Below are positions 54,189 to 63,239 of a stretch of DNA of 64,000 bases, one piece after another. How positions within the stretch are numbered: the first letter of the stretch is position 1; every line of letters begins with the position of its first letter. A model generated the notes under the pieces. That model was not told where the DNA came from, made no database searches, and saw only the letters and a program-made list of their open reading frames with translations. The translations under genes and the position numbers were made by a program. Origin of the DNA: an uncultured Steroidobacter sp. (GTDB lineage Bacteria; Pseudomonadota; Gammaproteobacteria; Steroidobacterales; Steroidobacteraceae); contig CALMII010000056.1 of assembly GCA_937864115.1 (NCBI GenBank), forward strand, positions 1 through 64,000. Direction: 5' to 3'.

Positions 54189-55181
54189 TTACGCGTTCTC
54201 CTGCAGCCAGGGCATGCGCTCACGCAGCTTCACGCCCACCTTTTCGATCTTGTGGTTCATGTCCGCCTTCATGAGCTTGTTGTACTTCTTGCGGCCGCTC
54301 TTGTTCTCGCTCATCCACTGGCGCGCGAACTTGCCCTGCTGGATCTCCTGCAGGACCTTCTTCATTTCACGCTTCGTGCCCTTGTTGACGATGCGCGGGC
54401 CGCGGGTGAGATCGCCGTACTTCGCCGTTTCCGAGATGAACTTGTGCATCTTCGCCAGGCCGCCTTCGTGCAGCAGGTCGACGATCAGCTTCAGTTCGTG
54501 CAGCACTTCGTAGTAGGCGACTTCGGGCTGGTAGCCGGCTTCCACCAGCGTTTCGAAACCCTTCACCACGAGTTCCGTGGTGCCGCCGCACAGCACGACC
54601 TGCTCGCCGAACAGATCGGTTTCAGTTTCTTCCGCGAACGTGGTCTTGAGCACGCCGCCGCGGGTGCCGCCGATGCCGTGCGCGTAGGCGAGGGCATTGT
54701 CCTTCGCCTTGCGCGTCGCATCCTGGTAGACGGCGAGCAGGCACGGCACGCCGCGACCCTGTTCATACTGGCGACGCACCAGGCCGCCCGGACCTTTCGG
54801 TGCGATCAGCACCACGTCGAGATCCTTGCGCGGCTTGATGAGGCCGAAGTGCACGTTGAACCCATGGGCGAACAGGATGGTCGCGCCCTTGGTGACGTTG
54901 CCGATGACTTCCTTGTACAGATCCTTCTGGGTCAGGTCAGGCGTCAGGAACGCGATGAGCGCAGCGCCCTTCACGGCTTCCGCCGGTTCGGCGACGGCGA
55001 GGCCGTCCTTCTTCGCATTGCCCCAGCTGGCGCCGCTCTTGCGCACGCCTACGACGACGTCGAAGCCGCTGTCCTTGAGGTTCAGTGCGTGCGCGCGACC
55101 CTGGCTGCCGTAGCCGAGGATGGCGATGCGCGCGCCCTTGAGGGCTTTCTTGTTGACGTCCTTCTGCGAATAGATCTGCAT
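54189..55181 (-). CDS. ilvC: ketol-acid reductoisomerase (class I)
   Basis: The second common step of Ile and Val synthesis (alkyl shift and NADPH reduction). The 330 residues start MQIYSQKDVNKKALKG, with the nucleotide-binding ILGYGSQGRAHALNLKDSG, FAHGFNVHFG and the metal ligands in the C-terminal knotted domain (ETETDLFGEQ, LIVDLLHEGGLAKM). I chose ATG 55181, with AGGAGCGC upstream; the ATA/ATG 33 bp earlier lacks a site. First gene of the ilvC-ilvE-leuCDB run, behind a leader of over 200 nt. Confidence 0.96.
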   Translation of the reverse strand: MQIYSQKDVNKKALKGARIAILGYGSQGRAHALNLKDSGFDVVVGVRKSGASWGNAKKDGLAVAEPAEAVKGAALIAFLTPDLTQKDLYKEVIGNVTKGATILFAHGFNVHFGLIKPRKDLDVVLIAPKGPGGLVRRQYEQGRGVPCLLAVYQDATRKAKDNALAYAHGIGGTRGGVLKTTFAEETETDLFGEQVVLCGGTTELVVKGFETLVEAGYQPEVAYYEVLHELKLIVDLLHEGGLAKMHKFISETAKYGDLTRGPRIVNKGTKREMKKVLQEIQQGKFARQWMSENKSGRKKYNKLMKADMNHKIEKVGVKLRERMPWLQENA

Positions 55182-55216
55182 GTGCGCTCCTGAAGCGTGT
55201 TCGAACTGAATCAAAA

Positions 55217-55453
55217 TGAAGACCCCCGCCTCGGACTGGCCGGTGCGGGGTTCGTTGTACGAATGTCCTGGCTGTATCCGGTGTCTCGTTCGGCGCCGTC
55301 AGCCGCCGGTCCGCCGCCGGTCAGCCGTTGGTCGATGTCATGAGCCCATGCAGAAAAAGGGCTACACAAGATCAGGCTGGCATTGCGAAAACAGGGAACG
55401 AGACGGTCTGAAAAATCGGCGGGATAGCATCATATGGCCGCCGAGCTTGTCAA
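55217..55453 (-). promoter_or_regulatory. ilvC promoter and leader with attenuator-like hairpin
   Basis: Minus-strand TTGACA lies at 55453-55448, with TGCTAT 18 bp further as a possible -10. The leader ends in a hairpin ACCCCGC/GCGGGG at about 55245-55217 followed by TCTTCATTTTG, just before the ilvC ribosome-binding site. A hairpin plus U-rich tail before a biosynthetic gene suggests attenuation. I found no leader peptide rich in Leu, Ile or Val. The rest of the 55182-55626 gap holds the divergent control region of the aminopeptidase gene and no other gene. Confidence 0.4.
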
Positions 55454-55626
55454 CACCTTGTACACAATCGCAAGGGGATCTTCCTTCGCTTGCCGGGGGT
55501 GACTCCGCGGGCGATTTCCCCGTCGCCCTGGCCGCGCCCGGCAGGACAGCAGGGTTTTTCCGGGATCACCGCAAATACATTCCGATATCCTTGCCGCCTC
55601 CGTCTGCTGCACTGCATGGCTCATCG

Positions 55627-57015
55627 ATGCTGACGACCGATTCGCGTATCGGCTCCATTCCCGTCCACCTGGTCTACGAAGAGGGCTTCGAGGACTGGCG
55701 GGGCTCGTTGAGCGGGCCGGTGCGTTCGTGGCTGATGGCGAACGGGTTCAAGGGCGAGCGTTCCAGGGTCGTGCTGATTCCGGCGACCAATGGCGACGTG
55801 TCGGCGGTCGCGCTCGGCCTCGGTCGGCGGGGCATGCCCGAGTCGTTCAGTTGCTGGCTGGCGACGGGCCTGCCGGACCGTCTGCCGGAAGGCCATTACC
55901 ATCTCGCGCAATCGCTGGCCGTTCCGGCAGCGACGCAGTTTGCTTTCGGCTGGCTGTACGGCCAGTACCGTTTCGAACGCTACCGCCGGCCGGTACCGGC
56001 GAAATCGCTCGTGCTGCAGGTGCCGGAAGGTGTCGACCTCGCCGAGGTGCAGCGCCTGTGCGCCGCCGCTTTCCTTGCGCGCGATCTGATCAATACGCCC
56101 GCCAATGACATGACACCGCAGGCGCTGGCCGATGCGGCGTCGGGCATCGCGCAGAAATTCGGCTGCCGGCATCGGGTCGTGGTGGGCGATGAACTGCTGG
56201 CGGAGAAATTTCCCGCCGTTCACGCGGTCGGCCGCGCAAGTGCCGTTGCGCCGCGGTTGGTGGACTTCGAATGGGGCGATGCCTCGCAGCCGAAAGTCAC
56301 GCTGCTCGGTAAGGGCGTGTGCTTCGATTCGGGCGGGCTCGACATCAAGCCGGGCGCCTCGATGCTGCTGATGAAGAAGGACATGGGCGGCGCCGCCGCC
56401 GTGCTGGGACTCGCGCAGGCCATCATGGAAGCGAAGCTGCCGATCCGCCTGCGTGTGATCGTACCGGCGGTGGAGAATGCGATCTCCGGCAATGCCTTCC
56501 GTCCGGGCGATGTGATCGCCACGCGCAAGGGATTGTCGGTGGAGATCGGCAACACCGATGCCGAAGGACGGCTGATCCTCTGCGACGGACTCGCACTCGC
56601 CGACGAAGAAAAGCCGGATCTGCTGATCGACATGGCGACGCTCACCGGCGCCGCGCGTGTCGCGCTGGGGCCGGAACTGCCGGCGCTGTTCTCGAATGAC
56701 GATGCTGCGGCGGCGGAACTGGTACGCATCGGCCTCGCCGAATCCGATCCGTTGTGGCACATGCCGCTGTGGGCGGGTTATGACGATGAACTGTCGAGCA
56801 AGATCGCGGATATGAACAATGTGTCCAGCTCCGGCTTCTCCGGTGCGATCACCGCCGCATTGTTCCTCAAACGTTTCGTGAACGAGGCGCGCACGTGGCT
56901 GCACATCGATCTGTATTCGTGGAACAGCAAGGATCGTCCCGGCCGTCCCGTCGGCGCCGAAGCGCAGTGCATCCGCGCGCTCTATACCTTCCTGAAGGCG
57001 CGTTACGCGAACTGA
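55627..57015 (+). CDS. leucyl aminopeptidase family protein (M17)
   Basis: A cytoplasmic two-metal aminopeptidase. The 462 residues end in the M17 catalytic domain: ARDLINTPANDMTPQALA, GKGVCFDSGGLDIKPG, MLLMKKDMGGAAAVLG (metal-binding Lys and Asp) and NTDAEGRLILCDGLA, with MATLTGAARVALG following. I chose ATG 55627; the frame is open upstream but unconserved. Divergent from ilvC; the EamA permease gene follows after 4 bp. Confidence 0.9.
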   Translation: MLTTDSRIGSIPVHLVYEEGFEDWRGSLSGPVRSWLMANGFKGERSRVVLIPATNGDVSAVALGLGRRGMPESFSCWLATGLPDRLPEGHYHLAQSLAVPAATQFAFGWLYGQYRFERYRRPVPAKSLVLQVPEGVDLAEVQRLCAAAFLARDLINTPANDMTPQALADAASGIAQKFGCRHRVVVGDELLAEKFPAVHAVGRASAVAPRLVDFEWGDASQPKVTLLGKGVCFDSGGLDIKPGASMLLMKKDMGGAAAVLGLAQAIMEAKLPIRLRVIVPAVENAISGNAFRPGDVIATRKGLSVEIGNTDAEGRLILCDGLALADEEKPDLLIDMATLTGAARVALGPELPALFSNDDAAAAELVRIGLAESDPLWHMPLWAGYDDELSSKIADMNNVSSSGFSGAITAALFLKRFVNEARTWLHIDLYSWNSKDRPGRPVGAEAQCIRALYTFLKARYAN

Positions 57016-57019
57016 CTGC

Positions 57020-57934
57020 TTGAGCGAACCTTCATCATCGATCGCGCCGGCGGAGCCGGCCTGGCTCAGCGGGCGGGATCTGGCGTTCCTGATCGGCATC
57101 AACCTGATCTGGGGCCTGAACCTGATCGCTTCCAAGATCGGCGTCGGCCAGTTTCCGCCTATTTTTTTCACGGCGCTGCGTTTCGGTTCCGTCGCGTTGC
57201 TGCTGCTGCCTTTCCTGCGGATTCATCCCGGCCAGATGCGCACGCTGGCATGCGCGGCGCTGCTCACGGGGCCGGCGGCCTTCGCGCTGCTGTTCGTCGG
57301 CGTGTATCTCGTCAAGGATGCGTCGATGGTCGCCATCGCCAGCCAGATGGGCGTGCCGTTCTCCACGCTGCTCTCGGTGTGGCTGCTGGGCGAAACGATC
57401 CGCTGGCGCCGCCGCCTCGGCATCCTGCTCGCCTTCGCCGGCATCGCCATCATCGGCTTCGATCCGCGCGCCTTCGACTACTGGGAAGGCCTGATGCTGG
57501 TCGTGCTGTCCTGCCTGGTCGGTTCGCTGGGACTCATCTTCGTCAAGCGCATGAAGGACATTCGCGCGCTCGAACTGCAGGCATGGATTGCCGTGGCTGG
57601 CGGTCCGGTGCTGCTGGCGCTGAGCCTGCTGATGGAGAGAGGTCAGTGGAATGCGATCGTCAACGCCGATCTCAGCGGCTGGGCAGCGCTGGCGTTCACG
57701 ACGGTCATGTCCAGCCTGATCGCGCATACGGGCTGGTATTACCTCGTGAGCCGCTATCCGGTGACGAGCCTGGCGCCGCTGACGCTGCTGTCGCCGCTGT
57801 TCGGCGTGTTCTTCGGCGTCACCCTGCTGCACGACCAGTTGACCGCGAAGATGCTGCTGGGCGGCGCGGTGACGCTGGTCGGCGTGCTGATCGTCCTGCT
57901 GCGCGAACACCGGATCGCCGATACGGGGACGTGA
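57020..57934 (+). CDS. EamA/DMT-superfamily permease
   Basis: A 304-residue membrane protein of ten predicted helices in two EamA repeats (FLIGINLIWGLNLIASKIG; LIAHTGWYYLVSRYPVTSLAPL). Members export amino acids or other small metabolites. The start is TTG at 57020, 4 bp after the aminopeptidase stop, with a poor ribosome-binding site, so coupling to the upstream gene is likely. The substrate is unknown; the setting among BCAA genes allows but does not prove amino acid export. Confidence 0.85.
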   Translation: MSEPSSSIAPAEPAWLSGRDLAFLIGINLIWGLNLIASKIGVGQFPPIFFTALRFGSVALLLLPFLRIHPGQMRTLACAALLTGPAAFALLFVGVYLVKDASMVAIASQMGVPFSTLLSVWLLGETIRWRRRLGILLAFAGIAIIGFDPRAFDYWEGLMLVVLSCLVGSLGLIFVKRMKDIRALELQAWIAVAGGPVLLALSLLMERGQWNAIVNADLSGWAALAFTTVMSSLIAHTGWYYLVSRYPVTSLAPLTLLSPLFGVFFGVTLLHDQLTAKMLLGGAVTLVGVLIVLLREHRIADTGT

Positions 57935-58015
57935 TCCGCAACCGACGCTTGCAAGCGGCGAGTGTGTCGCGGAGGATGGCGGCCCGCGTTTTTCCTGTGA
58001 AAGCAAGCCACTTCC

Positions 58016-59728
58016 ATGCCAGCCCGCAAGACCACTCGCCATCGCAACCCCCGCAACAAGGATTCCGCACGTCGTTATTCGAGCGTCGTCGTCGACGGCT
58101 ACGCGCAGGCACCGAGCCGCGCCATGCTGCGCGCCGTCGGCTACAAGGACGCCGACTTCAAGAAGCCCGCGATCGGCATTGCGTCCACCTGGAGCAATCT
58201 GACTCCGTGCAACATGCACATCGACAAGCTGGCGAAGGCGGCTGCCGCAGCAGTCGACAAGGCCGGCGGCAAGAGCACGACGTTCGGCACGATCACGGTC
58301 TCCGACGGCATTTCCAACGGCACGCCCGGCATGCGCTATTCGCTGGTGTCGCGCGAAGTCATCGCCGATTCGATCGAAACCGTCTCGGGTGCGCAGGGCT
58401 TCGACGGCGTCGTCGCCATCGGTGGCTGCGACAAGAACATCCCCGGCTGCATGATGGCGCTGGCGCGGCTGGATCGTCCGGCCGTGTTCGTCTATGGCGG
58501 CACGATCAAGCCGGGCAAGCAGCGTCGCGACATCATCTCGGTGTTCGAAGCCGTCGGCGCACGCGCGGCCGGCACGATCAGCGACAAGGATCTGTCGGAG
58601 ATCGAGCGCACCGCCATTCCGGGCCCGGGCAGCTGCGGCGGCATGTACACGGCGAACACGATGGCCTCCGCCATCGAGGCGCTCGGCATGAGCCTGCCCA
58701 ACAGTTCCGCGCAGGAAGCCGTGTCGGGCCACAAGCTGCAGGACTGCCGCGATGCTGCGAAGGCCGTGCTGCAACTGGTGAAGGCCGATCTGCGCCCGTC
58801 GCAGATCCTCACCCGCAATGCCTTCGAGAATGCGATCACCGTGGCTATCGCGCTCGGCGGTTCGACCAACGTCGTGCTGCATCTGCTGGCGATCGCGCAC
58901 ACGGTCGGCGTGCCGCTGGAACTCGATGACTTCACGCGCATCGGCAAGCGCGTGCCCGTGCTGGCCGATCTGCGGCCGAGCGGCAAGTACGCGATGTCGG
59001 AGCTGATCAAGATCGGCGGCATCCAGCCGCTGATGAAGATGCTGCTGAACGAAGGACTGCTGCACGGCGACTGTCTCACCGTGAGCGGCAAGACGCTGGC
59101 GCAGAACCTGAAGTCCGTGAAGCCGTATCCCAAGAACCAGGACATCGTTCGCGCCTTCAGCAATCCGATCAAGCCCGACAGTCATCTCGTGATCCTCTAC
59201 GGCAACCTCGCGCCCGAAGGCGCGGTGGCGAAGATCACCGGCAAGGAAGGACTGTCGTTCACCGGCCGGGCGCGCGTGTTCGAAGGCGAGGAAAACGCGC
59301 TGCAGGCGATTCTCGACGGCGTGGTGGGCGAGGGCGATGTCGTCGTCATTCGCCAGGAAGGCCCGAAGGGCGGCCCGGGCATGCGCGAGATGCTGAGCCC
59401 GACGAGCGCCATCGCCGGTCGCGGACTCGCCGGCAAGGTCGCGTTGATCACTGACGGTCGCTTCTCCGGCGGCAGCCGCGGTTTCGTCGTCGGTCACATT
59501 GCGCCGGAAGCCGCGGTCGGCGGTCCGATCGGCCTGATCCGCGATGGCGACGAGATCACCATCGATGCCGTGAGTCGCGAAATCCGTTCCAACGTGAGCA
59601 ACGCGGAGTTCGCCGAACGACGCAAGGTCTGGAAAGCGCCGGCGCCTTACGCGCGTCGCGGCGTGCTGGCGAAGTACGCGCGCAGCGTCAGCAGCGCCTC
59701 GCAGGGCGCGATCACTGATGCCGAGTAA
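58016..59728 (+). CDS. ilvD: dihydroxy-acid dehydratase
   Basis: An Fe-S dehydratase forming the 2-oxo acids of the Ile/Val pathway. The 570 residues carry SDGISNGTPGMRYSLVSRE, the cluster cysteine in IGGCDKNIPGCMMALAR, PGPGSCGGMYTANTM and LITDGRFSGGSRG. Slightly shorter than E. coli IlvD, in the range of the [2Fe-2S] type. On the plus strand, apart from ilvC, and followed after 3 bp by the cyclodeaminase-like gene. Confidence 0.95.
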   Translation: MPARKTTRHRNPRNKDSARRYSSVVVDGYAQAPSRAMLRAVGYKDADFKKPAIGIASTWSNLTPCNMHIDKLAKAAAAAVDKAGGKSTTFGTITVSDGISNGTPGMRYSLVSREVIADSIETVSGAQGFDGVVAIGGCDKNIPGCMMALARLDRPAVFVYGGTIKPGKQRRDIISVFEAVGARAAGTISDKDLSEIERTAIPGPGSCGGMYTANTMASAIEALGMSLPNSSAQEAVSGHKLQDCRDAAKAVLQLVKADLRPSQILTRNAFENAITVAIALGGSTNVVLHLLAIAHTVGVPLELDDFTRIGKRVPVLADLRPSGKYAMSELIKIGGIQPLMKMLLNEGLLHGDCLTVSGKTLAQNLKSVKPYPKNQDIVRAFSNPIKPDSHLVILYGNLAPEGAVAKITGKEGLSFTGRARVFEGEENALQAILDGVVGEGDVVVIRQEGPKGGPGMREMLSPTSAIAGRGLAGKVALITDGRFSGGSRGFVVGHIAPEAAVGGPIGLIRDGDEITIDAVSREIRSNVSNAEFAERRKVWKAPAPYARRGVLAKYARSVSSASQGAITDAE

Positions 59729-59731
59729 CCG

Positions 59732-60715
59732 ATGACCGGGACGATCCTGCTGAATCAATCGGAAGTCCTCGCGGCGATCGACATGCGCGAGGCGCTGGCC
59801 GCGGTCGAGGAAATCTTCCGTCTGCACGGCCGGCGCCAGGTGCAGATGCCGTCCAAGGTGTACCTGGATCTTCCGGGCGGCGATGTACGGGCGATGCCGG
59901 CGTATGCGGCGCCGCTCGGCTACGCCTCGATCAAGAACATCAACATGCACCCGGGCAATCGCGATGTACCGTCCATCGTCGGCACGCTGACGCTGTTCGA
60001 TCCGCCGACCGGCATGCCGCTGGCCATCATGGATGCCACCGCGATCACGCGATTGCGCACGGGCGCGGCGGCCGGTGTCGCAACCCGCCTGCTCGCACGC
60101 GCGGATTCGACGGTGCTGTCCCTGATCGGCGCCGGCAACCAGGCCATGACCCAGATCGAAGCCGTGCTCGCCGTGCGTCCGCGCATCAACCGGGTCATGG
60201 TCTACGATCTCGATACCGAACGTGCGACGCGCCTGGCGCGGGCGGCGACCGATCGTTTTCGTGTGGTGGTGCAGATCGCCGCTTCAGTGGAAGAAGCCGT
60301 CCGCGCCGCCGATGTCCTGACGACCATCACGCCGGCGCGCGCGCCCATCGTCGCAGCCGACTGGGTGCGGCCCGGAACCCACATCAACGCCATCGGCGCG
60401 GACGCAGCCGGCAAGCAGGAACTGCAGTCGCAGCTCCTGGCGTCCGCGCGGGTCGTGGTCGACGAAATGGAACAGGCAACGCACAGCGGCGAAGTCAATG
60501 TGCCACTGACCGAAGGCGTACTGCAGGAGAGTGACATCTACGCCGAACTGGGCCACATCGCCGCCGGCGCCAAAGCCGGGCGATCGAACGCGGGCGACGT
60601 CACGGTCTTCGATTCCACCGGCCTCGCGCTGCAGGATCTGGCCTGCGCGGCGCATGTGTATCGCAAGGTGACGGCGTCCGGTCAGGAACTGCGCCGGTTC
60701 GATTTCCTGCAATGA
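59732..60715 (+). CDS. ornithine cyclodeaminase / mu-crystallin family protein
   Basis: A 327-residue NAD(P)-dependent protein of the OCD/mu-crystallin family. MPSKVYLDLPGGDVRAMPAY, SIKNINMHPGN, TAITRLRTGAAAGVATRLLA and the Rossmann glycine loop LIGAGNQAMTQIEAV are visible. Members include ornithine cyclodeaminase, alanine dehydrogenase and ketimine reductase; the residues seen do not decide. It overlaps the HMG-CoA lyase gene by 4 bp and lies 3 bp behind ilvD. Confidence 0.85.
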   Translation: MTGTILLNQSEVLAAIDMREALAAVEEIFRLHGRRQVQMPSKVYLDLPGGDVRAMPAYAAPLGYASIKNINMHPGNRDVPSIVGTLTLFDPPTGMPLAIMDATAITRLRTGAAAGVATRLLARADSTVLSLIGAGNQAMTQIEAVLAVRPRINRVMVYDLDTERATRLARAATDRFRVVVQIAASVEEAVRAADVLTTITPARAPIVAADWVRPGTHINAIGADAAGKQELQSQLLASARVVVDEMEQATHSGEVNVPLTEGVLQESDIYAELGHIAAGAKAGRSNAGDVTVFDSTGLALQDLACAAHVYRKVTASGQELRRFDFLQ

Positions 60716-61620
60716 ATTCCCGTCGCACCATCGAACTGGTCGAAGTCGGTCCGCGCGACGGATTGCAGAGCGAATCCGAAGTCGTGCCGACGCACATCAA
60801 GCTGCAGCTCATCGAGCGGCTCATCGCCGCAGGGCTGCGTCGTATCGAGGTCGCGAGCTTCGTTCATCCGAAGCGCGTGCCGCAGATGGCAGATGCCGAA
60901 GCGGTGCTGGCAGGCCTGCCGCGTGTTCCCGGAGTGCAATACGTCGGGCTGGTGCTGAATCGCAAAGGCTTCGATCGCGCGCTGGCTGCCGGCTGTACCG
61001 AGATCGGCATGGTGACGTCGGCGACCGAGAGCTTCTCGCAGCGCAACCAGGGTGCGAGCGTCGAGGACACGGTGCGTGCGTGGGAAGAAATCGCGCCGCT
61101 GGCGCGCGACGCCGGCATTCGCGCGCAGATCACGGTGACGGTTTCGTTCGGCTGCCCATTCGAAGGCGAGGTGCCTGCCTCGCGCGTGATCGAACTCGTC
61201 AAGCGACTCACCGAATCGCAACCGCTGGAGATCGCGCTGGCCGACACGATCGGCGTCGCAGTGCCGACCCAGGTGACCGATCTCGTCGGACGCCTGCGCG
61301 ATGTCACGTCGGCGCCGTTGCGTTGTCATTTCCACAATACGCGCAACACGGCGATCGCCAATGCGTATGCGGCAGTCATGGCCGGCGTTGCGACGCTCGA
61401 CTCGAGTGTCGGCGGGATCGGCGGATGTCCCTTTGCGCCCAATGCCACCGGCAATGTCGCAACGGAAGACCTCGTGTACATGCTCGAACGCAGCGGATTC
61501 CCGACCGGTATCGATTTGAACAATCTGATCCGCGCTGGACACTGGTTGCAGGAGCAACGGGGCAGGCCGGTTCCTTCCATGGTCTCGAAAGCCGGCCCTT
61601 TCCCCAGAAATATCAGCTAG
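60712..61620 (+). CDS. mvaB: hydroxymethylglutaryl-CoA lyase
   Basis: Splits HMG-CoA to acetyl-CoA and acetoacetate, the last step of leucine breakdown. The 302-residue barrel has VEVGPRDGLQSE (catalytic Arg and Asp), EVASFVHPKRVPQMAD, DTIGVAVPTQV, the metal-binding HFHNTRNTAIAN and the active-site Cys in GGIGGCPFAPNATGNVATEDLVYM (cysteine after GIGG). Normal length. It overlaps the upstream gene by 4 bp. Confidence 0.92.
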   Translation: MNSRRTIELVEVGPRDGLQSESEVVPTHIKLQLIERLIAAGLRRIEVASFVHPKRVPQMADAEAVLAGLPRVPGVQYVGLVLNRKGFDRALAAGCTEIGMVTSATESFSQRNQGASVEDTVRAWEEIAPLARDAGIRAQITVTVSFGCPFEGEVPASRVIELVKRLTESQPLEIALADTIGVAVPTQVTDLVGRLRDVTSAPLRCHFHNTRNTAIANAYAAVMAGVATLDSSVGGIGGCPFAPNATGNVATEDLVYMLERSGFPTGIDLNNLIRAGHWLQEQRGRPVPSMVSKAGPFPRNIS

Positions 61621-61806
61621 ATAAGGCGCGAATCGCGACGCCGCCGCGCAGCCCACGGCCGCATCAGGGTAAACCCGCATCCGCCCACGCAGATCGCGCA
61701 GAGTCGTGCGGTGCTGTGTGCAACGCTGTCATCGCCGTATTCCGCGCGTATACACTCGACGCCATCGGGCCCCTCGCGGGCTCTCCAGTATTTGCGAAGG
61801 AAAAAC

Positions 61807-62442
61807 ATGGCTAAGGCAGTGGACAAGGCTTATCAGACGGTACGCGAGCGCATCGTTCGCGGGGTGTATCCGGCTGCAGCACGTATTACCGAGCAGGAAG
61901 TCGCGGCCGCCGCCGGCGTGAGTCGTACGCCGGTTCGCGAAGCATTGCGCAAGCTGCACGCGGAAGGACTGCTCGAATTCATTCCGCATCAGGGCGCGAT
62001 CGTCACCGAGTGGACCAGCGAAGAGCGCGACGATGTGTTCGAACTGCGCGCATTGCTCGAAGCGTACGGCGCCGCGCGCGCCGCGCGTCGCATGACGCCG
62101 GACAAGATCGCCGAACTGCGTCAGCTCGCCGAGGATCAGTATCACGAGACGCTCAGCAAGCGTGGGGGCTATCTGGAACGCGTCGGCGAACTCAACAGCC
62201 AGTTCCATCGCCGCATCCAGGAATGCGCCGGCAGCTCGCGCCTGGTGAATGCGCTGTCGTCGCTGATCGAAGCGCAGCTCATGATGAAAACATTCGAGAC
62301 GTATCAGGACGAAGACCTGATCCGCAGCGCCTCGCATCACCTGGAAATCGTGCGTGCCCTCGAAGCACGCGATGCGGACTGGGCGGCGTCGTTGATGCGG
62401 TCGCACATCCTCGGCGCGCGTGGGGCGTTGCGGTTGCTGTAA
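61807..62442 (+). CDS. GntR-family regulator with FCD domain
   Basis: A 211-residue FadR-type regulator. The winged helix-turn-helix (TVRERIVRGVYPAAARITEQ, AAAGVSRTPVREALRKL) is followed from about 80 by the all-helical FCD ligand-binding domain (FELRALLEAYGAARAA, ELNSQFHRRIQECA), which usually binds an organic acid through metal-held histidines. AAGGA precedes ATG 61807; an earlier frame extension is rejected. Just downstream of mvaB, so it may control the ilvD-mvaB group or a distant target. Confidence 0.88.
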   Translation: MAKAVDKAYQTVRERIVRGVYPAAARITEQEVAAAAGVSRTPVREALRKLHAEGLLEFIPHQGAIVTEWTSEERDDVFELRALLEAYGAARAARRMTPDKIAELRQLAEDQYHETLSKRGGYLERVGELNSQFHRRIQECAGSSRLVNALSSLIEAQLMMKTFETYQDEDLIRSASHHLEIVRALEARDADWAASLMRSHILGARGALRLL

Positions 62443-62444
62443 GA

Positions 62445-62622
62445 AGAGGTTTCACACGGAGATCACGGAGGCCACGGAGGTCAGAAGAAGAGAATTTTCC
62501 ACGGGGGGGCACGGGGAACACGGGGTCTCGGAACAGAAAATTTCTTTCCCCCGTGTTCCCCGTGTCCCCATTCTTCCCCCGTGGAAACCTTCTTTTTCCG
62601 GAATCTTCTGTGTGAGACTCTT
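62445..62622. repeat. nested CACGGAG/CACGGGG palindrome, copy 2
   Basis: The outer left arm GGTTTCACACGGAGATCACG (from 62448) resembles copy 1 at 28551, with a partial match TCTGTGTGAGACTCTT on the right. Inside lies a second, longer hairpin (about 62495-62587) of CCACGGGG, CACGGGG and GAACACGGGG against CCCCGTGTTCCCCGTG. It fills the gap between the GntR regulator and the peroxiredoxin gene. Confidence 0.85.
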
Positions 62623-62653
62623 CGCTCGCAATCATCGAACGGAGGATCAGCAC

Positions 62654-63136
62654 ATGACCATCAAAGTTGGCGACAAGATGCCGTCCGGAACGCTCACGCT
62701 GGCGACGAAGGACGGTCCGCAGAAAGTCAGCACGGATGAATACTTCAAGGGCAGGAAGGTCGTCCTGTTCTCCGTGCCCGGCGCATTCACGCCGACCTGC
62801 GATGCCAAGCATCTGCCTGGCTTCGTCGAGCAGGCCGGCGCACTTAGAGGCAAGGGTGTCGACAGGATTGCCTGCATGGCCGTCAACGATGCCTTCGTCA
62901 TGAAGGCCTGGGGCAAGTCCCAGAACACCGAAGACAAGGTCGACATGCTGGCCGACGGCAACGCCGACTACACCAAGGCGCTGGGCCTGGAAATGGATGC
63001 GTCAGGCTTCGGGATGGGTACCCGCGGTCAACGTTTCGCGATCGTCGTGGACGATGGCGTGGTGAAGAAGCTGAACGTCGAGGCGAAAGGGGAGTTCAAG
63101 GTGTCGAGCGCGGAGAGCGTGCTGAGCCAGCTTTGA
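62654..63136 (+). CDS. peroxiredoxin (Prx5/PMP20 type)
   Basis: A 160-residue thiol peroxidase reducing hydrogen and organic peroxides. The active-site PGAFTPTCDAKHLPGF carries the peroxidatic Cys near residue 48; AVNDAFVMKAWG and MGTRGQRFAIVVDDG are typical of the Prx5 branch. GGAGGA lies 8-13 nt before ATG 62654. I see only one cysteine in the usual active-site position and one in IACMAV, so a 1-Cys or glutaredoxin-dependent cycle is likely. Confidence 0.9.
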   Translation: MTIKVGDKMPSGTLTLATKDGPQKVSTDEYFKGRKVVLFSVPGAFTPTCDAKHLPGFVEQAGALRGKGVDRIACMAVNDAFVMKAWGKSQNTEDKVDMLADGNADYTKALGLEMDASGFGMGTRGQRFAIVVDDGVVKKLNVEAKGEFKVSSAESVLSQL

Positions 63137-63152
63137 GCGGACTGCTGCTGTC

Positions 63153-63219
63153 TCTTCCTGTGGGTCAGGCTTCAGCCTGACAGATCTCCGGCCGGCTGAA
63201 GCCGGCCCCACAGGAAGAT
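63153..63219. repeat. REP/BIME-like palindrome, copy 6
   Basis: CTTCCTGTGGGTCAGGCTTC opens a GTCAGGC/GCCTGAC hairpin, followed by GGCCGGCTGAAGCCGGCC and CCCACAGGAAG. Almost identical in layout to copies 4 and 5. Between the convergent peroxiredoxin and etfA genes. Confidence 0.93.
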
Positions 63220-63239
63220 AAGGCAGCAGTGCTTGAGCG

